Assembly (NCBI RefSeq): GCF_016888005.1
Contig: NZ_JAFDVE010000008.1
Span: 1 to 64,000, forward strand
Source: Phycicoccus sp. CSK15P-2
GTDB lineage: Bacteria; Actinomycetota; Actinomycetes; Actinomycetales; Dermatophilaceae
DNA: 64,000 nucleotides
Direction of reading: 5' to 3'
Under the pieces are notes generated by a model, which was given only the letters and a program-made list of their open reading frames with translations, was not told the origin of the DNA and did no database searches. The position numbers and the translations under genes are program-made. The first letter of the stretch is position 1. Each line of letters begins with the position of its first letter. This document shows positions 9,398-19,003 of the stretch, piece by piece.

Positions 9398-9503
9398 GGG
9401 TCGGCCCGGACGCGGCGTCCTCCCCCCGACGGCTGAGCCGGGCTCCACCGTGCCGAGGAGGCCGGGCGGTCCCGGGCGTGCTCGCGGCGGCTCGGGAGCC
9501 GGG

Positions 9504-10772
9504 TCAGCGCACGGGGGTGAGGACGTCGAGGCCGACGTACGGGCGCAGCGCCTCGGGCACGACGACCGAGCCGTCCGCCTGCTGGTGGTTCTCGAGGATG
9601 GCGACGAGCCATCGGGTCGTGGCCAGCGTGCCGTTGAGCGTGGCGGCGACCTCGTTGCCGGTCTCGCCCTTGAAGCGGGTGTTCAGCCGGCGGGCCTGGA
9701 AGGTCGTGCAGTTCGACGTCGAGGTCAGCTCGCGGTACCGGCCCTGGGTGGGCACCCAGCCCTCGCAGTCGTACTTGCGCGCGGCCGGGCCGCCGAGGTC
9801 TCCGGCCGCGGTGTCGATGACCCGGAAGGGCACCTCGACGGCCGCGAGCATCTCCTTCTCGAGGCGCAGCAGGTTCTCGTGCTCGGCCTGGGCGTCCTCG
9901 GGGCGGCAGTAGACGAACATCTCGATCTTGTTGAACTGGTGCACCCGGATGATGCCGCGGGTGTCCTTGCCGTACGACCCGGCCTCGCGGCGGTAGCACG
10001 TGGACTGCCCGGCGTACCGGACCGGGCCGCCGCCGAGGTCGACGACCTCGCCCGCGTGGTAGCCGGCCAGGGCGACCTCGGAGGTGCCGGTGAGGTAGAG
10101 GTCGTCGGCCTCGAGCCGGTAGACCTCGTCGGCGTGGTGGTCGAGGAAACCCGCGCCCGCCATGACCTCCGGTGTGACGAGGGTCGGCGTGACGAGGGGG
10201 ACGAACCCGAGGCCGACGGCCTTCTGCATCGCCATCGTCAGCAGGCCCATCTCGAGGCGCGCACCGGCACCCTTGAGGAAGTAGAACCGGGAGCCGGACA
10301 CCTTCGCGCCGCGCTCCATGTCGATGGCGTCGAGTGCCTCGGCGAGCGCGAGGTGGTCCTTCGGCTCGAAGCCCTCGCCGGCGAAGTCTCGCGGCGTGCC
10401 GACCTCCTCGAGCACGACGTAGTCGTCCTCCCCACCGGCCGGGACCTCGGGCTCGACGACGTTGCCGAGGGTGCGCATCAGCGCGTCGAGCTCGGTCTGC
10501 GCGGCGTCGGCGTCGGCCTGGAGGCGCTTGACCTCGGCCGAGAGCTCCTTGGTGCGGGCGAGCAGCGCCTGCTTGTCGTCGCCCTGGGCCCGTGCCACCT
10601 GCTTGCCCATCGACTTCTGCTCGGCCCGCAGCCGCTCGAACGCGGTGAGGGAGGAGCGGCGGCGCTCGTCGGCGGCCAGCACGGCGTCGACGACGCCGGC
10701 GTCCTCACCCCGGGCGCGCTGGCTGGCACGCACCGTGTCGGGGTCCTCCCGGAGCAGCCTGATGTCGATCAC
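9504..10772 (-). CDS. serS: Seryl-tRNA synthetase
   Basis: 422 residues, the normal bacterial length. It charges tRNA-Ser (and tRNA-Sec where present) in the cytoplasm. Seen: an N-terminal coiled-coil arm of about 110 residues (heptad-like, rich in Arg, Lys, Glu), class II motif 2 ([16 protein letters not shown]) and motif 3 region ([16 protein letters not shown]). The start is GTG at 10772: [11 protein letters not shown] is the conserved N-terminus, and TAGAGT lies exactly seven bases upstream, fitting leaderless initiation. Confidence 0.97.
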   Translation of the reverse strand: MIDIRLLREDPDTVRASQRARGEDAGVVDAVLAADERRRSSLTAFERLRAEQKSMGKQVARAQGDDKQALLARTKELSAEVKRLQADADAAQTELDALMRTLGNVVEPEVPAGGEDDYVVLEEVGTPRDFAGEGFEPKDHLALAEALDAIDMERGAKVSGSRFYFLKGAGARLEMGLLTMAMQKAVGLGFVPLVTPTLVTPEVMAGAGFLDHHADEVYRLEADDLYLTGTSEVALAGYHAGEVVDLGGGPVRYAGQSTCYRREAGSYGKDTRGIIRVHQFNKIEMFVYCRPEDAQAEHENLLRLEKEMLAAVEVPFRVIDTAAGDLGGPAARKYDCEGWVPTQGRYRELTSTSNCTTFQARRLNTRFKGETGNEVAATLNGTLATTRWLVAILENHQQADGSVVVPEALRPYVGLDVLTPVR

Positions 10773-10779
10773 CCGGCGC

Positions 10780-10785
10780 ACTCTA
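10780..10785 (-). promoter_or_regulatory. -10 element (leaderless) of serS
   Basis: TAGAGT on the minus strand, seven bases before the GTG start at 10772; supports that start. Confidence 0.55.
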
Positions 10786-10866
10786 CCGACGCCGCGGGGG
10801 CCCGCCCGAGCGGATTCGGCCGCACCTCGGCACCGCACGGCACCTCGGCGGAGGACCGGTCAGGAG

Positions 10867-10875
10867 TTGTCCACA
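10867..10875 (+). other. Single DnaA-box-like site
   Basis: TTGTCCACA, the actinobacterial DnaA-box consensus, in the serS/DUF4328 divergent intergenic region. Single copy, so its use is uncertain. Confidence 0.4.
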
Positions 10876-10929
10876 GATGTGCCGGACCCCGTGGTGCGGA
10901 CGGGCGGGCCCGCGACAGACTTCCCGACC

Positions 10930-11763
10930 ATGAGCACTGGGGACACGACGACGAGCACACCGGCCGGCTGGTACACCGACCCCTCCGACGGCACCCGCTC
11001 CCGGCAGTGGGACGGAACGGCCTGGACCGACCTGGTCCGGCCCGGACGGACCGCCTCGGGGCGCCCGGCCCTCACCGACGGGTTCTTCCGGCTCGGCACG
11101 ACCGTCCAGGTGCTTCTCGTCGTCACCGGGGTCGCGTCCGGCCTGACCGGCATCGTCTCCGTGTGGGCGTACCAGCTGCTCAGCGGCTGGGCCGACGACC
11201 CCTCCCGGGTGGACGAGGATCTCGCCGGCCGGCTCGACGTGCTCGTCGCACTCCTGTCGCTGGCCCGGTACGGCCTGTTCGCCGCAACCGGCATCGCGTT
11301 CGTCACCTGGCAGTACCGGGCCTACTGCTCGGACCGGGTCGACCCGAGGATGCTGCGCCGGGGCTCCGGGTGGGCGGTCGCCGGGTGGGTCGTCCCGGTC
11401 GTCTCCTTCTGGTTCCCGCGCCGGTCGATGCTCGACCTGTGGCGCGGCAGCAGGGCGACGCGCGGCCTCCCGCCGGACGACCTGCCGTACACCCGGTTCG
11501 ACACGTGGTGGGGGACGTGGCTGACCATGACCGTCCTCGGGTACCTGTCGGACCGTGTCGCCCAGCGCCCCGAGACCCTCGGAACCGTGAGCACCGTGCG
11601 TGCCCTGGCCGTGTCCGAGGCCCTCTCGGCCGCGGCCGGAATCGCCGCTGTGGTCGCCGCGGCCCTGGCCGTCGGGGTCGTCCGGGGCATCACCGAGACC
11701 CTCCGCCGGCCCGTCACGTCGTCCCCGCTGCCCGCCCTGGACACCACGGGGCAGCACGGGTAG
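10930..11763 (+). CDS. DUF2510-DUF4328 membrane protein
   Basis: 277 residues. The N-terminus carries a DUF2510 motif (PAGWYTDPSDGTRSRQWDG, about 10-30), a short Trp-rich actinobacterial module. Four hydrophobic segments follow with the DUF4328 pattern (TWQYRAYCSDR; GSGWAVAGWVVPVVSFWFPRR). DUF4328 proteins are uncharacterised membrane proteins of actinobacteria. Diverges from serS across 157 bases. Start ATG at 10930; no convincing Shine-Dalgarno. Function unknown. Confidence 0.85.
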   Translation: MSTGDTTTSTPAGWYTDPSDGTRSRQWDGTAWTDLVRPGRTASGRPALTDGFFRLGTTVQVLLVVTGVASGLTGIVSVWAYQLLSGWADDPSRVDEDLAGRLDVLVALLSLARYGLFAATGIAFVTWQYRAYCSDRVDPRMLRRGSGWAVAGWVVPVVSFWFPRRSMLDLWRGSRATRGLPPDDLPYTRFDTWWGTWLTMTVLGYLSDRVAQRPETLGTVSTVRALAVSEALSAAAGIAAVVAAALAVGVVRGITETLRRPVTSSPLPALDTTGQHG

Positions 11764-11778
11764 GTCCGGCGTGAGCGG

Positions 11779-12414
11779 TCAGTCGGGCCGACCGGTGACG
11801 AGCAGGCCCGTGCCGAGCCCGACCATCATCAGCCCGCCGGTCCCGCCGACCCGCTCGAGACGGCGTGGCGAGGAGGCGAACCACTCCCGGAAGCGCGAGG
11901 CCGCAAGGGCCACCGAGCCGTCCATCACGAGGGCGACGGCGACGAAGACGGCACCGAGCGCCACGAGCTGGGACCACACCGGGCGGGCGGGGTCGACGAA
12001 CTGCGGGAGCAGCGCCATGAAGAAGACGAGCGACTTCGGGTTCGTCACCCCGACGACGTAGCCCTCGCGCAGGGCGCGCCGCACCCGGGTCGCCGGCAGC
12101 CCCTCGGCGAGCGCGGCGGCCAGGCCGCGCCGGTCCCGCAGCGCCTGGACACCGAGCCACACGAGGTAGAGGGCGCCGGCGACCTTGAGGACGGTGTACG
12201 CCGTCGCGCTCGACGCGACGACCGGGCCGAGGCCTGCCGCGATCGCGACGATCTGGGTGAGGATGCCGCCGGCGTTGCCGGCGACGGTGAGCAGCGCCGC
12301 GCGGCGTCCGGCCGCGAGCGCCCGGCCCACGGTGAAGAGGACCGACGGTCCGGGGATCGCGACGATGACGACGGACGCGAGGAGGAAGCCGAGCAGTGCG
12401 GCGGTGGTGGGCAC
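11779..12414 (-). CDS. LysE/RhtB-family amino-acid exporter
   Basis: 211 residues with about six hydrophobic helices and the LysE-family N-terminal signature (VAIPGPSVLFTVGRAL) plus GVTNPKSLVFFMALLPQFVD. The family exports amino acids such as lysine, homoserine or threonine. The start is GTG at 12414; an ATG 28 codons upstream would add an Arg-rich non-hydrophobic extension and is rejected. It converges with the DUF4328 gene with 15 bases between stops. Confidence 0.9.
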   Translation of the reverse strand: MPTTAALLGFLLASVVIVAIPGPSVLFTVGRALAAGRRAALLTVAGNAGGILTQIVAIAAGLGPVVASSATAYTVLKVAGALYLVWLGVQALRDRRGLAAALAEGLPATRVRRALREGYVVGVTNPKSLVFFMALLPQFVDPARPVWSQLVALGAVFVAVALVMDGSVALAASRFREWFASSPRRLERVGGTGGLMMVGLGTGLLVTGRPD

Positions 12415-12435
12415 GCCGTCAGTGTGCGCCCGCGC

Positions 12436-12451
12436 GGTGCGTGCGCGCACC
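12436..12451. promoter_or_regulatory. Short palindrome in LysE/GH92 divergent region
   Basis: GGTGCG-TGCG-CGCACC inverted repeat in the 230-base divergent promoter region (12415-12644). Could be a regulator site; nothing else in the gap is recognisable. Confidence 0.25.
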
Positions 12452-12644
12452 ACCGTTCCGCGGAGTGACGCCGCCGGGCCGGCGCGCGGATGACCCACTC
12501 CTGGTCAGGAGTTCGCCGTCCCGACCGCGGGAGTTCACCCACGGGAGCCCCTGTGCCGCAAGGGTGTCTGCGGCCCGCTCGATGTCCCCTGCCGCGGGCC
12601 ACTCCCCGGCCGTCCGCGGCCCCTCCCGTCCAGAGAGAGACTCC

Positions 12645-15600
12645 ATGTCATCGGTCCTGCCCTCCCGGCGCGCGCTGACCGCGCTGCTGGCGACGAGCCT
12701 CACCGCCGCCCTGCTCGGCATCGCTCCGGTCACCCCGGCCGACGCCGCCTCCCGCCTCTCCCCGTTCGACGCCGTCGACCAGTTCATCGGCACCGAGCTC
12801 GACACGTCGGAGAACAAGAGCAACGACGCGTACGGCAACACCTTCCCCGGCGCGGCGCTGCCGTTCGGGATGGTGCAGCCCAGCCCGACGACGTACAAGA
12901 CGGACGAGCCGAACGGCCTGGTGCGGGAGAAGGGCGGCTACGAGTACACCGCCGACCAGATCCGCGGGTTCGGGCTGACCAGGTACTCCGGCTCGGGCTG
13001 CCACCTGCGCTTCGGCGGCTACGACATCCCGACCATCCCGTACAGCGGCGAGCTCGTGGACGGCACCCTGCCGGTGAGCCCCGACACCGACGTCCGGCGC
13101 TACTTCCTGGACTTCGACCACGACGACGAGGTCGCCGAGCCGGGCTACTACGCGGTGCGGACCGTCGACGGGACGAAGACCGAGCTGACCGCGACGACAC
13201 GCAGCGCGGTCAGCCGCTTCGACTTCGAGGACAACGCGACGCTGATCGTCGACGCCTCCGGGCCGAACAACCGGACGTTCGGGACGCACGTCGACATCGA
13301 CCCCCGGACCCGCACGGTGAGCGGGTGGACGCACGTCGCCGACATGTGCGACAACGGCAACTCCTACCGCCTCCACTTCTCGACCACCTACGACAAGCCG
13401 TTCACGTCCTACGGCACGTGGAACGGCGGGACGATGACCCGCGGGAGCCGCAGCGTCGAGAAGGTCGCCGAGGACACCTCCGTCGACTACCGGCACGACA
13501 CCGGCGCCTGGCTGACCTTCGCCGACGGCGCCCGGGTCACCGCCCGTACCGGCGTGAGCTTCGTCAGCGTCCGGAACGCCGCCGTCAACCGGGTGGTCGA
13601 GTCGCAGCTGCGCAGCTTCGACGGTGTCCGCTGGGCCGCCCGCAAGCACTGGGAGCAGGCGCTCGGCACGGTCGACGCCACGGGCGGGTCGGCCGAGGAC
13701 CGCACCGAGCTGTACACGGCCGTCTACCACTCTCTGCTGCACCCGAACATCCGCGACGACGTCAACCGCGAGTACCTGGGCTACGACGGGAAGGTGCACC
13801 AGGCCGCCTGGGGCCGGCACTTCTACATGAACTTCGCCGGCTCGGGCTGGGACATGTACCGCAGCCAGGCGCAGCTCATCGCCCTGCTGTACCCGGAGGT
13901 CGCCGCCGACGTGCTCCAGTCGATGGTCCTGCTGCACGAGCAGACCGGTGGATGGCAGCCCGGGGCGGCGCGGATGCAGGGCGACAACCTGCCCGTGATC
14001 ATCGCGACGCTCGACGACATGGGTATTCGGGACTACGACCGGAAGGCCGCGCTGAAGGGCATGGTCGAGGCCCAGCAGCTGCCGGCGACGAAGAGCGACC
14101 GCTCGGACGCCCTCCAGTACTTCTCCACCGGCTTCGTCGAGAACCGCAAGGGCGACTTCGCGACGAGCCGCGTCCTCGAGTACGCCACCGACGACTTCGC
14201 CATCGCGCAGCTGGCCGGGTCCCTCGGGGAGGACGCGACGCACGACCGGTTCATGGAGCGCGCGCAGAGCTGGCTGCAGGTCTTCGACCCGACGACCCGG
14301 CACATCCGCCCGCGCTCGCGTAACGGCTTCGACCGGGGGTTCGACCTGCGGGGCCGGGACGGCACCGGCGGCGGGCAGTTCAACCAGTCGACGGGATACC
14401 AGTACGGCTGGAACGTTCCGCAGAACATGGCCGAGCTCATCGAGCGCCGCGGGGGCGCCGAGGCCGCCGAGGACCAGCTCGACACCCTGATGGAGGAGCT
14501 CGACGCCGGGGCCTACACGAAGACCGGCAACTACCTCTCCAACGAGCCGGCCTTCATGACCCCGTGGGTCTACCACTGGCTCGGGGCGCCGGAGAAGACC
14601 GCGGACATCCTGGCCCGGGCCGACGTCGAGCTCTTCGACACGACACCGGCCGGGCTGCCCGGCAACGACGACCAGGGGGCGCTGAGCGCCTGGTACGTCT
14701 TCTCCCGGATCGGGATGTTCCCCGCCGTGTACGGCACCGGCGACATGCTGCTCACCGCCCCGGCGTTCGAGCAGGTCGAGATCGACCCGGTGGGCTCGCG
14801 CCGGACGATCCGGGTCAGCGCGCCGAAGGTGTCGGACGAGCGCCGGTACGCCACCGGCCTCCGGGTGAACGGGCGGAGGCAGTCGGCGTCCTGGGTGGAT
14901 GCCGACTTCGTCCGCCGTGGCGGCCGGCTGGACTTCACCGTCTCCGGCACGCCCGGTCGCTGGGGCACCGGCGCCCAGGACCTCCCCCCCTCGTACGGCG
15001 AGGGCGTGGACGCCCGCAACAACGTGGGCACCACGCCGGACGGCGTACCGATGATGGGCTCGCTCGACATGAGCGACTGGTCGCTGTCCCGCGAGTCGCT
15101 CGCCGCAGCGGGCGCCGGCCCCGGCGACACCCTCGAGTTCCAGGCCGGGCTCACCTTCACCTGGCCCGACGTCGACCCCGGCCGACCCGACAACTGGGTC
15201 CCGCACGGCCAGCGCCTCGACGTCGAGGACCAGAAGGCTGCGAGCCTGTCCTTCCTCGGGCTCGCGACGAACGGGCCGTCCACCGGTGACGCGGTGGTCG
15301 AGTACACCGACGGCACGACCCAGCGCGTCCCGGTCTCCCTCGCCGACTGGGGTGCGGACGGCCGGGCGCAGGCCAACACCGCCCTCGTCGAGGTGAAGGG
15401 ACGGAACAACGCGAACGGCAGCTCGGGCGGCGGCACCTTCCGGGTCTTCGCCACGCGCCCCGCAGCGCTGGACGCGACGAGGACGGTGGACGCCGTCGTC
15501 CTGCCCCAGGCCTCCTACGACGGGGTCATGCACGTCGTCGACCTCGCGCTCTCCGCCGAGGAGTGGGAGGACCCGGACGCCCCGAAGGGGACGCCGGAGC

Positions 15601-17585
15601 GGGTCGTGCTGACCCTCCCCGAGGACGCCTCGACGGGCCAGTACGTCACGTGGCGCACCCGCAGCGTGCGGACGCCGGACGGCGTCGTCGAGGTCCGGTC
15701 CGCGGGCGGTGGGGCGGTCCGCGTCGTCGACGCCGAGGAGCAGACCGAGCGCACCGTCGGGGGCTACCCCGCACGGAGCCACTCGGCACTGATCGACGGA
15801 CTGACGCCCGGGACGACCTACGAGTACCGGGTGGGCTCGGCCGCCGCGTGGTCCGACTGGCACTCGTTCACCACGGCCACGGCCGGTGAGGACCCCTTCA
15901 CGTTCCTGTACTTCGGCGACGCCCAGGAGGGCATCGACGACTCGTGGCGGGAGACCGTCCGGCGCGCCCGCGAGGCCGAGCCGGACGCCGACCTGTCGCT
16001 CTTCGCCGGAGACCTCATCAACACCGCGACGGCCGAGAAGGAGTGGAACGACTGGTTCGACGTCCTCACCGACGTCGGGGCCGCCACCGAGCACAACGCG
16101 GTCGCCGCGATGGGCAACCACGAGATCGGCGGCGACCCGCTCGCCCCGGTGTACCGGGACAGCTTCGAGTACGCCGCCAACGGCCCCGAGGCCTCGGACG
16201 CCGGCGAGTACGAGGCGACCTTCGGGGCGCACCTGGCCGGTGTGATGAAGGACAGCGTGTACTTCACCGACCACCAAGGCGTCCGGTTCGTCACGATGAA
16301 CGCCAACCGCGACGACATCTGCACGATCGCGAAGCCGGCCGGGATGACCGACTACGACTGCGGCACCGCCCGGACCGCGTGGATGACGATGCAGGCGTCG
16401 TGGCTGGACCGCGTGCTCGCCGACAACCCGAACCGGTGGGCGGTCATGCTGACCCACCAGCCGATCTTCTCGACCGGCGTCACCGGTGGCGGGCTGCGCG
16501 ACGAGGACGACTGGCGGCGGCACATCGGGCCGGTGCTCGAGCGGCGCAACATCGACCTCGTGCTCCAGGGCCACGACCACACCTACGGCCGCGGCCACAT
16601 GAACCGCAACGAGACGGCGACACCGGGCCTGACCACGGGGCCGGTCTACGTCAACGCCGACGGCGGCTCGAAGATGTACCAGCTGTCACCGGAGGACGAC
16701 AACGTCTGGACCCGCAACAACGCCGAGGCGGTGCGCCGGGCCCAGGACACCTCCACGTACCAGGCGATCCACGTCGACGGCGACACGTTGCGGTACGAGT
16801 CGGTCGTCACCTACGTCCGCCCCGGCGGCGAGGCCTACACCGAGGTCGGTGACGTCCTCGACTCGTTCACGGTCACGAAGTACGACGACGGGGCGAAGTG
16901 GGTCGCCGAGGCCGGCGTCGAGGTCCCCGGCGACGAGGTCGCCTCGCAGGTGCGTCCGCAGCCCACCCTGGGGCTGGCCGACACCTTCGACCCCGCGACG
17001 TTCGCCCCCGTGGCGCGCGACGACGACTTCTCGGCCGACCCGCTGGGCGGCTACGAGGTCGTCGCCGGCGGCGGGGAGGCCCTGCCCGAGGTCGGGGTGG
17101 ACACCGGCAAGGGCGTGCTGACGGCCACGGCGTCGACGCGGTCCTGGGCGAACCTCCGCCTGCCCGAGGAGGCCGGGGACCGGTGGGCGCTCGTCGTCGA
17201 GCCGACGTCCTTCGCCGGGACCGGTGCGGCCGAGGACAGCCTGTTCCTCGGCTCGGGTCTGGACGGGTCGCACCAGGTGCTGCACTGGTACAACCACACC
17301 CGCGGCGAGGCCGGGTTCGACTTCGCGAACGGCTCCGGCAAGACGGTGGGCCGCGGCAACCAGCGGCTCACCTGGCAGGCGGGTGACCGGCTCGCCCTCG
17401 TCGCCGAGTACGGCGAGGTCAGCTCGTGGGTCGAGCACGACGGCACGTGGCGCCGGGTGAACCTCGCGCTGCTCGCCTACGGGGTCGACGAGGCGGACCT
17501 CGCCTCCTGGCACCCCACCGTCGGGCTGCGGCTCGACCCGGGGTCGATCACCCTCGACCGGGTCACGCTGCTGGCGGGCGAGTAG
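12645..17585 (+). CDS. Secreted GH92 alpha-mannosidase fused to a purple-acid-phosphatase-like domain
   Basis: 1,646 residues. Signal peptide 1-35 (cleavage near ADA-AS). Residues about 40-770 are glycoside hydrolase family 92, Ca2+-dependent exo-mannosidases (SGWDMYRSQAQLIALLYP, GLPGNDDQGALSAWYVFS at 670-687). The usual catalytic-acid motif E-G-N-x-W-Q-Y is here Q-S-T-G-Y-Q-Y, with Gln581 in place of Glu. After a beta-rich spacer come an Fn3-like N-domain of purple acid phosphatases (about 985-1080) and a metallophosphoesterase domain with GD (D1092), GDLIN, GNHE (1157-1160), TH and GHDH (1309-1312), all metal ligands present; a C-terminal jelly-roll-like domain ends it. Likely acts outside the cell on phosphorylated mannans. 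ATG at 12645 opens the signal peptide; the Shine-Dalgarno is weak. Confidence 0.9.
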   Translation: MSSVLPSRRALTALLATSLTAALLGIAPVTPADAASRLSPFDAVDQFIGTELDTSENKSNDAYGNTFPGAALPFGMVQPSPTTYKTDEPNGLVREKGGYEYTADQIRGFGLTRYSGSGCHLRFGGYDIPTIPYSGELVDGTLPVSPDTDVRRYFLDFDHDDEVAEPGYYAVRTVDGTKTELTATTRSAVSRFDFEDNATLIVDASGPNNRTFGTHVDIDPRTRTVSGWTHVADMCDNGNSYRLHFSTTYDKPFTSYGTWNGGTMTRGSRSVEKVAEDTSVDYRHDTGAWLTFADGARVTARTGVSFVSVRNAAVNRVVESQLRSFDGVRWAARKHWEQALGTVDATGGSAEDRTELYTAVYHSLLHPNIRDDVNREYLGYDGKVHQAAWGRHFYMNFAGSGWDMYRSQAQLIALLYPEVAADVLQSMVLLHEQTGGWQPGAARMQGDNLPVIIATLDDMGIRDYDRKAALKGMVEAQQLPATKSDRSDALQYFSTGFVENRKGDFATSRVLEYATDDFAIAQLAGSLGEDATHDRFMERAQSWLQVFDPTTRHIRPRSRNGFDRGFDLRGRDGTGGGQFNQSTGYQYGWNVPQNMAELIERRGGAEAAEDQLDTLMEELDAGAYTKTGNYLSNEPAFMTPWVYHWLGAPEKTADILARADVELFDTTPAGLPGNDDQGALSAWYVFSRIGMFPAVYGTGDMLLTAPAFEQVEIDPVGSRRTIRVSAPKVSDERRYATGLRVNGRRQSASWVDADFVRRGGRLDFTVSGTPGRWGTGAQDLPPSYGEGVDARNNVGTTPDGVPMMGSLDMSDWSLSRESLAAAGAGPGDTLEFQAGLTFTWPDVDPGRPDNWVPHGQRLDVEDQKAASLSFLGLATNGPSTGDAVVEYTDGTTQRVPVSLADWGADGRAQANTALVEVKGRNNANGSSGGGTFRVFATRPAALDATRTVDAVVLPQASYDGVMHVVDLALSAEEWEDPDAPKGTPERVVLTLPEDASTGQYVTWRTRSVRTPDGVVEVRSAGGGAVRVVDAEEQTERTVGGYPARSHSALIDGLTPGTTYEYRVGSAAAWSDWHSFTTATAGEDPFTFLYFGDAQEGIDDSWRETVRRAREAEPDADLSLFAGDLINTATAEKEWNDWFDVLTDVGAATEHNAVAAMGNHEIGGDPLAPVYRDSFEYAANGPEASDAGEYEATFGAHLAGVMKDSVYFTDHQGVRFVTMNANRDDICTIAKPAGMTDYDCGTARTAWMTMQASWLDRVLADNPNRWAVMLTHQPIFSTGVTGGGLRDEDDWRRHIGPVLERRNIDLVLQGHDHTYGRGHMNRNETATPGLTTGPVYVNADGGSKMYQLSPEDDNVWTRNNAEAVRRAQDTSTYQAIHVDGDTLRYESVVTYVRPGGEAYTEVGDVLDSFTVTKYDDGAKWVAEAGVEVPGDEVASQVRPQPTLGLADTFDPATFAPVARDDDFSADPLGGYEVVAGGGEALPEVGVDTGKGVLTATASTRSWANLRLPEEAGDRWALVVEPTSFAGTGAAEDSLFLGSGLDGSHQVLHWYNHTRGEAGFDFANGSGKTVGRGNQRLTWQAGDRLALVAEYGEVSSWVEHDGTWRRVNLALLAYGVDEADLASWHPTVGLRLDPGSITLDRVTLLAGE

Positions 17586-17599
17586 GACCCGCCCGGCAC

Positions 17600-17633
17600 C
17601 CGGCCCGGCCCCGCGACCGCGGGGTCGGGCCGG
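17600..17633 (+). terminator. Strong GC hairpin after the GH92 gene
   Basis: 15-bp stem (one G-U pair) with a 4-base loop, starting 15 bases after the stop. No U tract, as is common for actinobacterial terminators; can serve both convergent genes. Confidence 0.6.
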
Positions 17634-17698
17634 TCCGCGTGTGGGCGGTCGGGGACGGCCCCGTGCGAGGGGGTCGGCCGCGCGCGCCGGCCACGGGC

Positions 17699-19003
17699 TC
17701 ACGCGGCGGACGGGACCCCGCGGCGGGTGTCGAGCCAGCGCATCGCCGGCGTCGCGAGCACGCCGTGCACGAGCACCGAGAGCGCGATCGTGAAGCCGAC
17801 CGTGGACCACATCCACCGCTCCTCGGTGAACGACGCCGTGCCGGCGGCGAACGCGAGGTAGTAGATGGAACCGATCCCCCGGACCCCGAAGAACCCCACG
17901 ACGAGGCGCTCCCGGTGGTCGAGCCCGGCCGTGCCCCGCCGGGTGCGGTGGCCGAGGTAGGCGACGTAGCCCGCGACCGGGCGGATGACCGCGACGAGCG
18001 CGACCCCGACGACGACCCCGCGCCAGTCGAGGTTCGCGAACAGGCCGTTGGTGAACGCGAAGCCGAGCCCGAGCAGCAGGATGAGGGTGAGCAGGACCTC
18101 GAGCCGCTCGACGACCTCGTGCATGTGTCGGTGGTACTCGTGGTGCCGCTCGACGGACCGCAGCGTCACGGCGCAGGTGAAGACGGCGAGGAACCCGTAG
18201 CCGTGCACCGCCTCGGCCAGCCCGTAGGCGAGCAGGAGGGCCGCGAGCGAGAGCAGCGGCTGCCCGGTCTCGGCGAGCCGCAGGCGGCGCGCCGGGGCCC
18301 GGAACGCCAGCCGGGCCAGCAGCCAGCCGAGCGCGGCGCCGACCACCACCCCGAGGACGACCTTCCCGACGAGCTCCCAGCCGAGCCAGCGCCACACCCC
18401 GCCGATCGGGGCCCCGGCCGCGAGGAAGACCGCCGCCCAGACGAAGGGGAACGCGAGACCGTCGTTGAGCCCGGCCTCGCTCGTCAGCGCGAAGCGCACC
18501 TCGTCGTCCTCGTCGATGTCGTCCCCGCCGGTGGCGTCCTCGAGGGTCGGGCCCTGGACCTGGACGTCGGAGGCGAGCACCGGGTCGGTCGGGGCGAGCA
18601 CGGCCCCGAGCAGCACCGCGGCCGGCAGCGCCACGCCGAGCGGTCCCCACGCGAGCAGGGCCACCCCGGCGATGGTGAGCGGCATCGTCACCCCGAGCAG
18701 CCGCCAGGTCGGCGACCACGACCCCCACGAGGCACGCAGCCGGGGCCGCAGCGGCCGGTCCAGCGCGAGGCCGACCCCCATGAGCGCGACGAGGACGGCG
18801 ACCTCGGCCAGGTGCTCGATCCACGGCCGCAGCGCGACCGGGTCGATCGTCACGTTCTCCGTCGCCGGAAGCAGCCCGACGAGCATCCCCCCGACGACGA
18901 GCACGATCGGCGCCGACAGCGCCCAGCGGTGGAGCACCTGGGGCAGGGCGGCGGCGAGCAGCAGGGCCGCCCCGAGAAGGACGTAGACGAGCGTCGGGCT
19001 CAC
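17699..19003 (-). CDS. Cation/proton antiporter (CPA1/NhaP-like)
   Basis: 434 residues, about 12 hydrophobic helices. Diagnostic segments: AVLAPTDPVLASDVQ and ALTSEAGLNDGLAFPF, the CPA-type ion-binding helices with the conserved Asp pair, and FFGVRGIGSIYYLAFA near the C-terminus. Exchanges Na+ or K+ for H+ across the cytoplasmic membrane. The start is GTG at 19003, overlapping the DinB-like gene by GTGA, so the two are translated together. No C-terminal TrkA domain is present. Confidence 0.9.
   Translation of the reverse strand: MSPTLVYVLLGAALLLAAALPQVLHRWALSAPIVLVVGGMLVGLLPATENVTIDPVALRPWIEHLAEVAVLVALMGVGLALDRPLRPRLRASWGSWSPTWRLLGVTMPLTIAGVALLAWGPLGVALPAAVLLGAVLAPTDPVLASDVQVQGPTLEDATGGDDIDEDDEVRFALTSEAGLNDGLAFPFVWAAVFLAAGAPIGGVWRWLGWELVGKVVLGVVVGAALGWLLARLAFRAPARRLRLAETGQPLLSLAALLLAYGLAEAVHGYGFLAVFTCAVTLRSVERHHEYHRHMHEVVERLEVLLTLILLLGLGFAFTNGLFANLDWRGVVVGVALVAVIRPVAGYVAYLGHRTRRGTAGLDHRERLVVGFFGVRGIGSIYYLAFAAGTASFTEERWMWSTVGFTIALSVLVHGVLATPAMRWLDTRRGVPSAA

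Noticed and set aside
12648-16598. A 1,316-codon open frame antisense to the GH92-phosphatase gene
   Set aside because: It mirrors the codon pattern of the plus-strand gene, lacks recognisable motifs, and the plus strand encodes clear domains with a signal peptide. High GC makes long antisense frames common.
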